Of a stretch of DNA of 64,000 bases, positions 1 to 11,511 are shown in pieces. A program made the translations under genes and the position numbers. Source of the DNA: Cryptomeria japonica (lineage: Eukaryota > Streptophyta > Pinopsida > Cupressales > Cupressaceae); the NCBI RefSeq assembly GCF_030272615.1, contig NC_081413.1, forward strand, positions 554,615,136-554,679,135, in the 5' to 3' direction. The notes under the pieces are model-generated. The model was not told where the DNA came from. It did no database searches and was given only the letters and a program-made list of their open reading frames with translations. Position 1 is the stretch's first letter, and every line of letters begins with the position of its first letter.

Positions 1-494
1 GACCACGATCGATGACAAATCGATCGTCAAATGACAAAATTAAACATGACAACGATCGAACAATGACAAATCGATCGCATGATGACAAGATTGAAGGATT
101 GATGATAAATTGACAAGATTGAAAAGAGGACAAAACCCTAATTAGGATTGACGATGTCCAAAATGATAAGATTGATGATAAGATTGATAAGATTGACAGG
201 AGGACAAAACCCTAATTAGGATTGACGATGTCCAAAATGATGACAAATGAATACGCACATTGATGCGATAGGGTAAAATTAATCAAAATCATGATTGGAT
301 AATGTTGTCGACAAGACCAAATTTAAGGACGAGATGAATGAAGAATATAGAAGAATGACTCGATGTTCACAAATGATAAAGACCAAATGCGTGACATAGG
401 AGAAATGTTAATGCGACGCAAAAACCTAAAATGAGGCAATGCGCAAATGTTAAAGTATGACCTCGCAAGCGTTGACAATTTTTAGGTGTCTACA
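1..494. repeat. Degenerate repeat DNA, possible LTR end
   Basis: This AT-rich stretch is built from variants of short words around gacaa, gatga and aagattga. A 42-bp block beginning gaggacaaaaccctaattag occurs at 126-167 and again at 200-241, 74 bp apart. The segment ends with ttaggtgtctaca at about 482-494, which resembles the 3' ends of plant Ty3/gypsy LTRs. No partner LTR is in the window, so a retroelement origin is an inference. No reading frame of interest is visible. Confidence 0.35.
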
Positions 495-1245
495 CCTTTA
501 GGTTAACATGCACATTTTCCCTCATACACCTTCTAGTAGGGAGTACTCCCTCCATGTGGACATAGTCAAAATGCCCATGGTGGACTTGATTCTTAATCAC
601 ATGCTTTCCAACCTCCTCCAAGAAAAGCTAGACATCGATGTTCTCATGATTGCTCTCAACCAACTTGATGACCTTTAGCCACTTCCAAGCCTTGTAACCA
701 AGGTGCCTTTGGATGATTGTATATTTTAAAAATTCCTTGCCTTGCCCTGGCTATTTATCCTATTTGTGACACTCAACCTCCTATTGAAGAAAAAACTAAA
801 AAAGTTGTAGTTACATGATAGGAGCATATTCTTGATAACCAAGATATTCTCAATACCTTAGAAAACCCATGACAAAAGATCAAGTTCCTCCACCATCTTC
901 TAATACTTTAGCTATTTCCACTTAGCAACCTTGTTGCTTGTTTCTAACCATTCATCCTCATAATAAATAGATTCATGTCTAATACTAAAACACTTATTCA
1001 TATATAAAATTTAAAAACAATTAAAGAGTGGTTTTAGTATCATCGAAAGACATTTTGGCATTATCCCCCAAAAAATTGAGGCCAAAATAAGCAAGGCGGC
1101 TTATCCAATGGTCTATCGGCCAAGTGAGAAACATATTATATACGAACCGTTCGAGGTCGTTGAAGGTCAATTATTTAGTGTGTCAATATGGCTCCTCTCG
1201 CTGCAAGAGGCCATATTCCCAAGTTTTCCTGGTCTGGTCTTGGCC
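495..1245. other. Intergenic, no gene recognised
   Basis: This is the upstream flank of the HPP gene. On the minus strand, roughly 540-720 stays open except for one stop and could be an old retroelement gag or other coding remnant, but I recognise no motif in it. The part from about 1000 to 1245 is the likely proximal promoter region of the gene at 1290. Confidence 0.3.
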
Positions 1246-1253
1246 TATAAAAT
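1246..1253 (+). promoter_or_regulatory. Candidate TATA box of the HPP gene
   Basis: The word tataaaat lies 37 bases before the chosen ATG at 1290. If used with normal spacing it would give a very short 5' leader of about 10-15 bases. That is unusual for a plastid-protein gene, so a start site further upstream with a different core promoter is equally possible. Confidence 0.3.
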
Positions 1254-1289
1254 GTATGAATCACTCACTCATTGGAGGGTGCTCCTGCA

Positions 1290-4200
1290 ATGGCAATCCA
1301 ACTTGGCCTTCCACCATTTCTGTCAAAGAAGCAGCTCATGTACACAGTGGGTAATGCAGCTCCCCAAATGGGATTGCGTAATTTCATGCTTCTCAGATCT
1401 CTCCATGGCAAAAAGAGGAGAATTGGTTTGATTGTGGCGGAATCACTAGACAATGTGAATAGTGCCTCTGGTAGTTGGGGTGCCAATTTAAGACAAGGAG
1501 CGCCTCCTTGTGCCAGTGACATTGTCTGGCCTGCAGCAGGTGTGTTTCTACTTCCTTCAATTCTTTCAAGCCAAGCCCATCTCAAGTACTGTTCTGCTTT
1601 GTCGAAGGGAATCAGGAACAACCCACCTGAAAACATTATAAAATTGGGTGTCATGCTGGGTTTTGTGGTGTATATGTAGCTTGTAAATCAATTGAATACT
1701 TGACAGATTTTAGAATTATGTTATTAATTATGTGAATTGTTTGAATTTTTATATTCAACACTTTGAGCACTGAATGATTATCCAGAATTTGACGTGCCAG
1801 TGGTCCTTGTGTGTTCATTCTAAATTTTGGAAAGAAATTATACTTCTAACGGTTTTGCCCCATGACAACAGTGTATTTTGGGTATTGAGTTTGGCTGAGA
1901 CTTAATATATTGGTCTCTGCAAAAGATAATACCTGAATTCAGAAAATGATGCTGAAATTTTGGTAGACGGATGTGTAGTTATGGTGTTCAGATATGCTAT
2001 GTTTTTTTTCATGACATTGCATGCTCTGGAGCAATATATATGTCATGTACTTTGGTTAAGTCATTACCTGGTTTTAGAAAGCCTAATTTCCAGAAAACAT
2101 GATAGGAACTTCAATATCCACTTCGGGTGAGAGTTCGTCATGCTTATTGTTTGGGGGTTATGTTTCTATTTTTAGTTTTTATAACTGGAACTGTCTTTCT
2201 TCCACTACAGCTTATCAAACTTACAATAATCTCAGAGCCACTTTAGTACAGACTGGTGCATCAGAGGAGTTGCAGTAGAACATGCGGGAAAAACCTTTAA
2301 ACCCATATTTTGGCATACATGGATAAAAATCATTCAAATAGAATAAGATTCAAACTGATTCTTTCAGTTTCCAGCTCGCATCTGAGGAAAAAGTCTAAGG
2401 GCTTCCTTGCCCTGCACTAGCAATGTTTGGGATTGTTTCCCAGGTCCTGTAAAAGCATGCAGAACTTTTGCAGTCACTCTAGGAAATATCAAAAGGAAAA
2501 TGTTTAGGTACCTTTGCTAAATTCTTTTTTTTGTTTTTGGTTAATCATGTCGTGCTCAAATCCCTGAGAAATGAATATCTTGCAAATTCTGAGATTTTTG
2601 GCCACTTCGTAGAATTCTTTACTTATATGGGCAGTGTAAATTGTTTAACAAAAACAGTGTAATCCAGCATATTTCTGCAATCATTATGAATATTTCTTGG
2701 TGGTTTAATTAATTCAGCTTATTCAATTGTTTTATTCAGGGGCATTTGTGGCAATGTCCATCATGGGACATGTGGACAAGATGATTGCACCTAAAGGGCT
2801 GCAATTGACTATTGCACCCTTTGGTGCTGTCTGTGCGGTGTTGTTTAGTACTCCAGCAGCACCAGCTGCACGGGTAGGATTGGAAACTCTTCCAACCCAT
2901 TTTTTGTTTTAGCATCTCAAAGAAACTGGAAAGAAAACTTGTAAGAGATGAAGTCTCAACCTTGGAATCAACCATAGCTTTGAAATAAATGACCCGACGA
3001 CACTATTTTTAATCCTATAATTAGTCTAGTGCAAGCCTCTTATCGAGCATGTGAAATTGACAAAGTTCATTTTGAATTTCATATGCAGAAGTACAACATG
3101 TTTGTATCTCACATTGGCTGTGCACTTCTTGGAGTGATTGCACTCACTATTTTTGGCTCAGGTTGGATTGCACGCAGCGTTGCATTGGCTGCATCTGTGG
3201 CATTCATGTTATACACCGGTTCTTTGCATCCTCCTGGTTCGCCTTTCTTCTATAGCAATTTTTCCTTTGAATTCCATTGTATTGTGGTTTGAATTCTTGA
3301 TAATCTAATTTGTTGGAAGTTATTAGCTGCTGCCTTTGAATGTTGGGTTGGAGTCCTAATAATGGCTTATTTGACTCGATATAACATGTTTTGCAGCTGC
3401 CGGTTTGCCATTACTTTTAATTGATGCACCAAAGTTTCAGCATCTACATTGGTGGTACTCCATATTCCCTGGAGCTGCGGGTTGCATTTTGTTATGTCTG
3501 TTGGTAAGACCTACCATATCACTACTGAATGTTTTCTTTAACTGTCCTTACAAGTGTTAATTTTAGATCCCTATAGAGGATATTTTGAACTTTATTTATC
3601 CTACTGTTATGAGAAGCCTTATTTCATCGAGAGGGTAAAATTCTTTCTCTGGTCTATCTTTGGGAGGATGATGGTCTGTCCTATAGATTGATTGATCAGA
3701 TGGGCCTTGCCCAACTTAATCATGTCGCAATGCTCTGCACCGTCTATGGATTAGTACAGAGGCTTTGGAGCCTCAGGAAGTCTTCCCAATATCTTTTTTG
3801 GCACAAAGTGAGGGAGGCCAGTCCCTCTAGGCAATCCATTGCCCATGCCAGAATTTTCTTTTGGATTCATTGGGTTGCAATAAGGTTTTTAATTTGTTAG
3901 ATTGCAACTGCACCTTTCATAAAAGTCCTAATGGGAATCCTCTATCTCTCCAGGGTTTGGGCGGGGATCGAAGTAACAGGGGATTGTTCATACTTCACAT
4001 ATAGTACTTTCAAGTTTAAACAACTTTGAGCCTGAAAAGTATAAATGCTTTTCTGTTTTTTTTCCTTAAAGAAATTCCCTGTTATCAATTTTAATATTTT
4101 AAGTATATAGAATACATTAGAATGATAGAACTAACATGCTATTGATGACATATATGCTCCTTGAGTACATTTCTATTGTTTCTGCAGAAATTGAATCTGG

Positions 4201-4604
4201 AGTGAACTACTGTATAGATACACCTATTAACATGCATGTATATGCACGCATACATGTATACACACATTAGAGGTTAAAATAGTCCAATTAGTTAAGGAAC
4301 TACAGTCCATTATAGTGAATTAGAATGCTTACAGAAAGTAAAAAATTGTTTGGATCAACATTTCAGATCATAGTCCTCATTAATGATAGATCACCGAGAG
4401 TGTACTCTGATATATTGATTAAAAAACTTCTATACAGTTATATTCCTGAAGTTTTCTAGTACATTTATATAATGTCACCTGAGTATGTCAGTTCTTACAC
4501 ATTCTTGGAATAACTTAATTTGGAAATTACTTCTAAGACATTCATTTGATTTTGTGCTGCAGCAAGAGGTGGTGACATTTTTGAAAAGCAATTACAAGTT
4601 CTGA
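1290..4604 (+). CDS. HPP-family integral membrane protein (plastid nitrite transporter-like), five exons
   Basis: Exons 1290-1539, 2740-2873, 3089-3236, 3397-3503 and 4563-4604 join in frame with GT..AG introns and give 226 residues. The start is the ATG at 1290 (MAIQLG...), which resembles the start of Arabidopsis relatives; the reading frame extends upstream only without an ATG. Residues 1 to about 75 are basic and Ser/Gly-rich, like a chloroplast transit peptide. The HPP domain follows, from VWPAAG near 79: a segment ending STPAAPAAR (about 120-128), the long hydrophobic run GSGWIARSVALAASVAFM, the signature H175-P176-P177, then WWYSIFPGAAGCILLCLL and the tail QEVVTFLKSNYKF. Plant members (Arabidopsis NITR2;1 and NITR2;2) are reported to move nitrite across the chloroplast envelope. 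Function here is by family resemblance. Length and exon phases look normal and no break is seen, so it is probably functional. Confidence 0.88.
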
Positions 4605-7477
4605 GGACTGTGGATATATTAAAATTCAGACCCGCAGTATGAAATCCTGAACGTTTTCCTTTTCTATTTTTTTGGGACAATTTTACCACCAATAGTCCTC
4701 AGGTAGTCCTTGTGGACAGTGTTAGTCCCTATGCAAGGGTAAAGAAAATGAAAAAGTTACATTTGTCTGTAATATTTATCTTCTTTGGTGGAACTTCCCT
4801 AGATTTATCTTATTTTATGTTAAGTTGGTGAATCCCAGGGGTCAAACCTTCACTTATCAAGACTCCAAATTCAAAGCTCTGTGGTGGAGAAAATTTCCAT
4901 CAAGGGAACTGATTCACGAGCAGCTGGAAGCTAGGGAATCTTGGTAGAAAGAACTACACCAGCCCTTCCAATTCCAAATGCCCATTAGTTTCATCCTTGG
5001 GCACACAACAAGTGGATTTCCCGTGCATAATTAATATGGTCTGCATGTACTATTCTATTCAAGTAAGCTAATGAAGGTTACTCAGTGAACTGTCCTTAGA
5101 GACTGCTTTTAAAAATTAGACAGGTTTAAGAATCTCTTTGTGGAACTACAAGTTGGGATAGCTTCCAACTGCAAAAATAATTTTTGAGATTAAAAATATG
5201 ACAGATCAAAACCAAAGCTGAAAGGATCAGAGAGCCAAGAATATCTAATTCCTACTCGACTGCAAAACTCTTACTTTGTAAATTCATAGTTATATGAAAA
5301 TGGTTCAATATAATTTGATCAAAGTATCATCATTGACAACCAAGCTAAAAAAAAAACTTTAAGCATCTCATACTCTAGCTGCAAAAAAGCTAGCCACTAG
5401 CCACTATTAGATGTTTATTTTGAGAACAAAATCTTTAACAACCAAGTTAAAAAACCTAAGCATCCAATGCATGAACATATATTTATTTTTTATTTCTAAT
5501 ATGAAGAATATTTTTTATGAATATTTTCAAAATGTTAGTAAGTATGAATGTTGTGTAGCGTCATTAGTGCTACCAATTAAAAAGCGAATTCAAACAGATT
5601 GAACTATACTTCAAAAATAATTTGTTTTCTTTAATCCTCTCAATTAAAACTTCTCACAAACTGATCCCATAATCAACATTAGCAGTTTGGGTTCTGACGG
5701 ACATCAGTCATTAATGAAGGAGAATTGCTGTTTCTTTAAACCTCTTTAGTTTTGCATCTCACATGATGAACCATCATTCACCATAAGAGTATCAGCGAAT
5801 CCCTGAATCAACTTTAGGAGGTTAAATCATCAAGGGACATCAAGTCATATATGAAGGAGAGCTGTTGTGTTCAATTCAATTCAATGAACATGAATGTTGT
5901 GTGCTGCATTGACTTCTTTAGAATCATTACTCTTCATGACGTAGCTAATTTCTTATCTTATATTCTTTATTCTCATTTCTATGTTTCCATTTGAATTTGT
6001 TAACAATGCATGTTTTTCAAGTAGCCATTTTTTTTTAGCCATTTTTTTTCATAGCCCATCAAATTATTTGATGTTTTATAAACATAAATGGACCACATAG
6101 CGCTCCTTACAAGTACGTGATGTTAATAGGGATGAATCATTAGGACATTGCAAGAGTTCACCCATCTCAATGTTACTTTAACTCAAGTGTATTTAATCAT
6201 GGAGCTTCTCCCAAGATCAAGTCCACTTAGCTTTGCTACCAATTTGCAAAGCCATTTGCATGGTACTTATAGTAGCATGTTGATTATCACAATCTCATGG
6301 TAAGCTTAGTTACACATTTTAGTGGGAGATTTAAATAGTAATTTGTTGGTGGTATGGGTTTGATTCCTAGTATTTTTGGTGGTGGTTGTATATTCTTGGC
6401 TTGGACATCTTGGTTCTACTTTTTTCTTTGCAGCTATTGGTATGATAGTTGACCGTGGGTGATCTTCATTTAGGAGATGGTTATCACAATACCATAGAGA
6501 GCTCAATATCATGATTCAATGAGAGCTTTTGCAATGATGGAGATTCATCATTTCGTGATGGATGATCTTCTATAATGGTTAATGGTGTCATGGAGGATAT
6601 ATCTTTTAGGGGATGTTTACACATTAATTAGCAATGGAAGACTCTTGGAGAGTCTTTGGTTGATGTGTCGAGTTTATGACTCATCGACTTTGATAAATGA
6701 TCCTTGGTTGAGAGATTTTTTGTGGTGTTATGTCCTAATTAAGTCTTGATTCTAATTGGTGTTTTGACATGATACAGGTACTTTTGGTAACATACATGGT
6801 ATATTCATTGGATCATATGAACATCTGTAAAAGAGATGTTAGTTCATGATGTCATGATGTGTTCCTAATTTTGTACTTTTATTGTTTGAGCGTTCTCTTG
6901 TTTAATTCTCATAGTATTGAGTACATTGACTATTTACTATTTGCTTGGGAGCTTCATGTGAATTTGTAGTGTTGGATCTTGAGTTTAGTATGGATTAATT
7001 AGATGTAGGTGCTCATTGATACTTGGAGACTTGGGTGAGGTTTGAGTTCTATTGGGATTAGATACATTTGTTGGGACAATTTCTCTTTGAGGAGCCTACA
7101 CTTGGCTATGGACATGAGTTAATGATGGAACTATAAAGATTATTGTTCTTGGAGAGATCCATGATGACTTGGTTATCTTGGAAGAGAATATCATTCACCA
7201 CTCTCGGTATAGTGGATGGATAATCATCTAAGATGTATTGCCCATTCCTATTTTTAGATGCATTATATTGTATGTTTTTTCTTCTCATGATGTGGATCTT
7301 AAGCTATGCTTGCTAGTTTTGAAGGGTTAATTTGAGGGATGTTTGGAATATTTATCTCTTTATACATATGCGTTTATTTTTTTATTTTATTCTTTGATAT
7401 GGATTTTAGGAGATGTTATTGGGCTAATCTCTTGATTAGGGAATGAATTTAAGTTTAATATTCCTTAGTTAGAGAGG

Positions 7478-7551
<74 letters not shown>

Positions 7552-7634
7552 TGTACATACATGTATATATACATATATGTACATACATGTATATATACAT
7601 ATATGTACATACATGTATATATACATATATGTAT

Positions 7635-7667
<33 letters not shown>

Positions 7668-8040
7668 GTTTGATCTTAGAGATTGAACGATTAGGTGTTG
7701 AGGATTTTTATTTGGGATAGTGAAGTAGATCTTATTCAACATATGGTTACCTCCTAGAGGTTCATATTCACATGTTTTATTGTAATGAACTAGGAGAATT
7801 AGTGACATGTGAAAGGGTATGCAACAATTTTTGTTGCATGAGTGATCATTGTATTGCCCTTGGTATTACATGGTTTGATTATCAACCACTTTTGGTATGA
7901 GTGTTTTTAGGGTTTAGGTAGATTAGAGAAATAAATATCAATTATATTACAAAATAGAAGAGGCAAAAATAACAATTGACAATAACCCACAAATTTAATG
8001 TAGTTCACCCAATGTAGACTACATTCACAGAGAAACAACC
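4485..8040. repeat. Segmental duplication, copy 1
   Basis: From about 4485, in intron 4 of the HPP gene, to about 8040 this DNA matches 11398-16168 in the same order and orientation. Shared landmarks include the terminal HPP exon, a block near 5040 (tggtctgcatgtactattct), one near 6430, and the closing block near 8000. Copy 1 lacks the retroposon found in copy 2 and has an expanded TA microsatellite. Apart from the HPP exon I see no coding capacity here. Confidence 0.85.
7480..7665. repeat. TA microsatellite with 26-bp higher-order repeats
   Basis: A run of alternating AT is followed by three to four repeats of a unit containing acatatatgtacatacatg, then more alternating AT. It lies inside duplication copy 1. 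The matching place in copy 2 (about 15700-15740) is short, so the expansion came after the duplication. Confidence 0.85.
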
Positions 8041-9701
8041 TGTAGTATTGTAAATTATAACTGCTCACAATTTCATACTCCTTTTTGGGCCCTTGCCTAG
8101 TGTGTCTCCTCCTAGCTCTTTTCCAAGCCTATTTATGGCCTTGTCCTGCAAAACTGATGTCATATGCTGACATGGTGATCTGATTTTATTTTTTGAGCCT
8201 ATGTACATTGGAACTGCCTTTACCCCACCCCTTCTTAGATGGAATAGAGTGCTAGGCACCATAGTTCCAGTGGACTAGGATGCTAGGTGCTATAGTCCCC
8301 CCAAATTGGGCCCAATTTTGAATATGTCGGTGTATCAGTTCCTGCCAGTTGATTTATGATCTCAATATTTGAATATGACTGTTGGAAGTCGGCCTAATTT
8401 ATAAAATACATTGGGAACCCTATATAAGAGCATATTTCCTAATTCATTTTCATCTATCCACATTCAACCACTTCCTAAAGCAAGTATATGAGTGAATTTC
8501 TTTAGATTTGAGCATTATGGAGCAACAAGATACAATAATATTCATGCAAGTGGTTTTTCATGATTGATCTTGTCTTGTCATATTATGTTATTACATCAAC
8601 ATTTGAGGGTCTTATCCAAAGAGCATTGCATCATCATCAACATCAAGCTTGAGGTAGTATCATTCAATTAAGTGTATTACTTCAAATTTCATATCATTTC
8701 TATCTATCTTCATTATAGGGTTGATTTCAAAACTAGGGTTTGACTTGGGCGTTACCCCTATACACCCAACACCATTTTTTCTCTCTTGTGTATGCAGGTT
8801 TCAGGTTTACCAAAAAAGAACTACAGATTCAGAAAGTGCAAAAAAAGATGAAGAGATTCACACTTTGAAGAAGCAAAAGACCTTGGACGTTTTACACAAG
8901 TCTGAAGTGTTTGACACTTTTTCAATGAAATTTCAGGGAGATCTTTTGAGTGACATTTTAATCTCGATTTTGTTCCGACATCCGAACTAGACACCTTTAG
9001 GACTAGGATGCTTATTGACATAGTCTGACACTTTTAGGCTCAAATTGCAAACATAGCTTTCTCTCTAATCCCTATTTCTAGATTTGTATTCAAAGTCTAC
9101 ATATTTGTTTTGTAGCTTACTGTTTATCCTGATTACTACCAATTTTGCATCTTTAGACCTAGTTCTTGCATTCTCATATCAAATCAAATCAACAAGCAAA
9201 AGAATAAATCATTTTTTTGTGCCCATCTGTTTCAATAGATTGAAGTTGGGTCTATTGATTCATTCTTGAATGTATTGTTAGTGTAAACGATTTTTGATTC
9301 CTAGTTTACATAATTAGATTACTAGATCCCATTTACCTACTTTACATTTTGGTGAATCTGACTCTTCTTACATTTGCATAACTTCTGATTTTCAGTTTCA
9401 AATCTAATTTTTTAATGAGGTTTCTAGATTTAGAAGCATTCATTTTTACAAATTCTAACTTGCATTGTAATTTCATATTGTATTTTAATTCTAAAAAAAG
9501 AAAAAAAAAACTAATGACATGCATTGTTATGTCCTTTATAGTGTTAGTTTACATTGAATTAGTGTTTTGAATGCTTTATTTCATTAGATTGCATCATTTA
9601 GTTGCATTATTTAGAACAATTTTTTCTTTTCCTAAATTAGAGAACTAAAACTTAAAAAACAAAAATAACCCCTATCTTGAAAAAAACAAGCTTATCAAAC
9701 C
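8041..9701. other. Spacer between duplication copies; possible LTR remnant
   Basis: There is no gene here. It includes two near-copies of a ctaggcaccatagtt-like word around 8250-8300 and a TATA-like tatataag at 8421-8428 in a setting reminiscent of an LTR promoter. Together with the decayed reading frame at 9702 and a purine-rich gttggggggcaagaa near 11038, this could be a non-autonomous LTR element. I could not match two LTRs. Confidence 0.3.
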
Positions 9702-10802
9702 ATGTTAGATCTCTTTTTACAAAATTCTCATGCATTTGATGAGACATTTAGTACTGATGACTTTGATATGTTAGATGAAGCTCTTGATGACTTTATCTCA
9801 ATTAAATCATCTTCTATGACTCCTAAAACTCATGAGGATATTGTGATGCAAGAAGTTGATATGGGTAACACTTATCTTTGTACCACTTCTCCTTACATTC
9901 ACTCCAATGCCCTCCTTTCTAGAGATGAATCTCTAATGAACCATGCTTGTACCCTTCCTAAAATTTCTCCTATTCGTGAGGAAACTTTTGTGCAAGAAGA
10001 GGATATCATTAGCACTCCTTTCAATGATCTCTCTCTTGGAGTTGAAGTATTGAAGACCGATGACTCTTCTCCCAAAGATAACCTCCTCCATGAGAATATT
10101 TTGGCATAAGAGGAACATGACTTAGATCTTGATAGTCTCAATCTTAACACATTAGTGGACATAGATGCCTAATCCTCTCCTAGAGACTACTTTTTTGATC
10201 AAGACATTTTAATGCAATATGATGATACTCATTTTCTTAAGACATGTCTGCCAACATTATATTTAGCAAAGACAAAAATGAAAACCATGTTGAAATCCAT
10301 AAGAACAACTTAATGAAAGAGGACCCTTTTTACTTCCCAAATGGACATTAATGATGCTAATAAAGATGTCCATCCTCCAACAAGGATCAACCCTGATTTA
10401 TCTATTCATCCTTTTGGTGCTTCACAATATGCTTACATTACCGATTTCAATGAGGTTTATGATGAAAGTCCTTCCCCATTAGAGTTGCTTATATATTACA
10501 ATGTTGGCTTTGACATGCTTCCTAAACAAAGACATAGTGGACATGATCTTAGATGTATGGAACAAAGAATCAAGATCCCTATAGATATTATATCTCATTA
10601 TAGAGAAGGTGTATGCTCCCCTACTTCTCCTTTGTCTTTACACATTCCATCACATGACATAAGAATAGTGCCTAAACACTTTCCCTTATTTAAACAAGAC
10701 CAAATTTTGTTAAGACTCCTAAGAGACCATTTGGTAGAACTCAATAAGTTGACGACACACACTTCTTCTTTTTACTTATCACTTCATGTGTGGTCATGCT
10801 AA
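9702..10802 (+). pseudogene. Decayed acidic reading frame of unknown origin
   Basis: An open stretch of 135 residues (9702-10109) is rich in Asp, Glu and Ser near its start (FSTDDFDMLDEALDDF). The same frame continues past a stop with similar acidic composition (EEHDLDLDSLNLNTL) and a second stop near 10170. After shifts, another 153-residue open stretch runs 10341-10802. The smooth composition across the stops suggests one former protein of roughly 360 residues, now broken. I recognise no domain, zinc knuckle or protease motif. Its position between a TATA-like site and a G-rich tract suggests a protein from a non-autonomous LTR retrotransposon, but this is inference. Confidence 0.4.
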
Positions 10803-11397
10803 CATTGATTATAGAGCAAGTAAATGGTCTCATTCTTATAACACGTGATATTCATATTCTTTATCCAATTTTTCATGTAATTGAATAACATTTGTATCTA
10901 TTATGTTGTTTGTCATTATGTGGCATTTTTAGCTTACCTTTTGGGGGTTCATTGTCATTCATAGTGGTACAATTTTATGTGCAGTCATACTTGGGTAGCA
11001 ACATTATAGCCTATTATGTATTTTCTCTTGTCTCTATGTTGGGGGGCAAGAATACTTTTCAAACATTCCTCCTTAATAATCCACTTTCCCTTTGTTGAGT
11101 TGTATTTATAATAAGGATCTCTTCTTTCTTGTGGAGGTATATATCCCTACTAAGGATCACCTCCCCTTATTGAAAAAAATATCCTTGATGAGGATTTTTT
11201 CCTTGTTTTAGAAGTGTGCATCCTTGATTAGGACCTATTCCTTGATGTTGAAAGTGTGTAATTCTTCATAAAAAAATATTTTTCCTAGCAATAGAGAAGG
11301 TGTATACTTGGTCCCCTTCCCCTTTCTTAGAGTTGAAGATGTTATCTTTATTAAAGATTTCCTCTTGAAAGTAGATATCTTTAGAGAAAGCTCTGAA
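10803..11397. other. Gene-free spacer with weak internal repeats
   Basis: Variants of aaggat(c/t)..ctcc and gatgaggatttttt / gattaggacctatt recur at intervals between about 11110 and 11240, giving the look of a diverged tandem repeat. A purine tract, ttggggggcaagaa, at about 11039 could be a polypurine tract. Nothing coding is seen. Confidence 0.35.
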
Positions 11398-11469
11398 CAT
11401 GTGAGTTCTTACACAATCTTGGAATAACTTAATTCGAGAACTACTAAGACATTCAATTTTATGCTGCAG

Positions 11470-11511
11470 CAAGAGGTGGTGACATTTTTGAAAAGCAATT
11501 ACAAGTTCTGA
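11470..11511 (+). pseudogene. Duplicated terminal exon of the HPP gene
   Basis: These 42 bases are identical to the last HPP exon (4563-4604), including the stop codon, and are preceded by an intact 3' splice site (atgctgcag). The first four exons are not duplicated. The segment cannot make an HPP protein alone, but it could be spliced from exon 4 as an alternative last exon 6.9 kb further on. The encoded tail would be unchanged; only the 3' UTR would differ. Confidence 0.8.

Noticed and set aside
1272-1289. Alternative start of the HPP protein upstream of 1290
   Set aside because: The codon at 1272 is TTG, not ATG. The first ATG in frame is at 1290 and fits the family.
1265-1654. Minus-strand 129-residue open frame
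   Set aside because: It is the antisense shadow of HPP exon 1 and its intron.
7479-7808. 109-residue minus-strand open frame
   Set aside because: Most of it is translated TA microsatellite.
8041-11397. A complete LTR element around the 9702 frame
   Set aside because: No two matching LTRs or target duplications were found, so only a possible remnant is reported.
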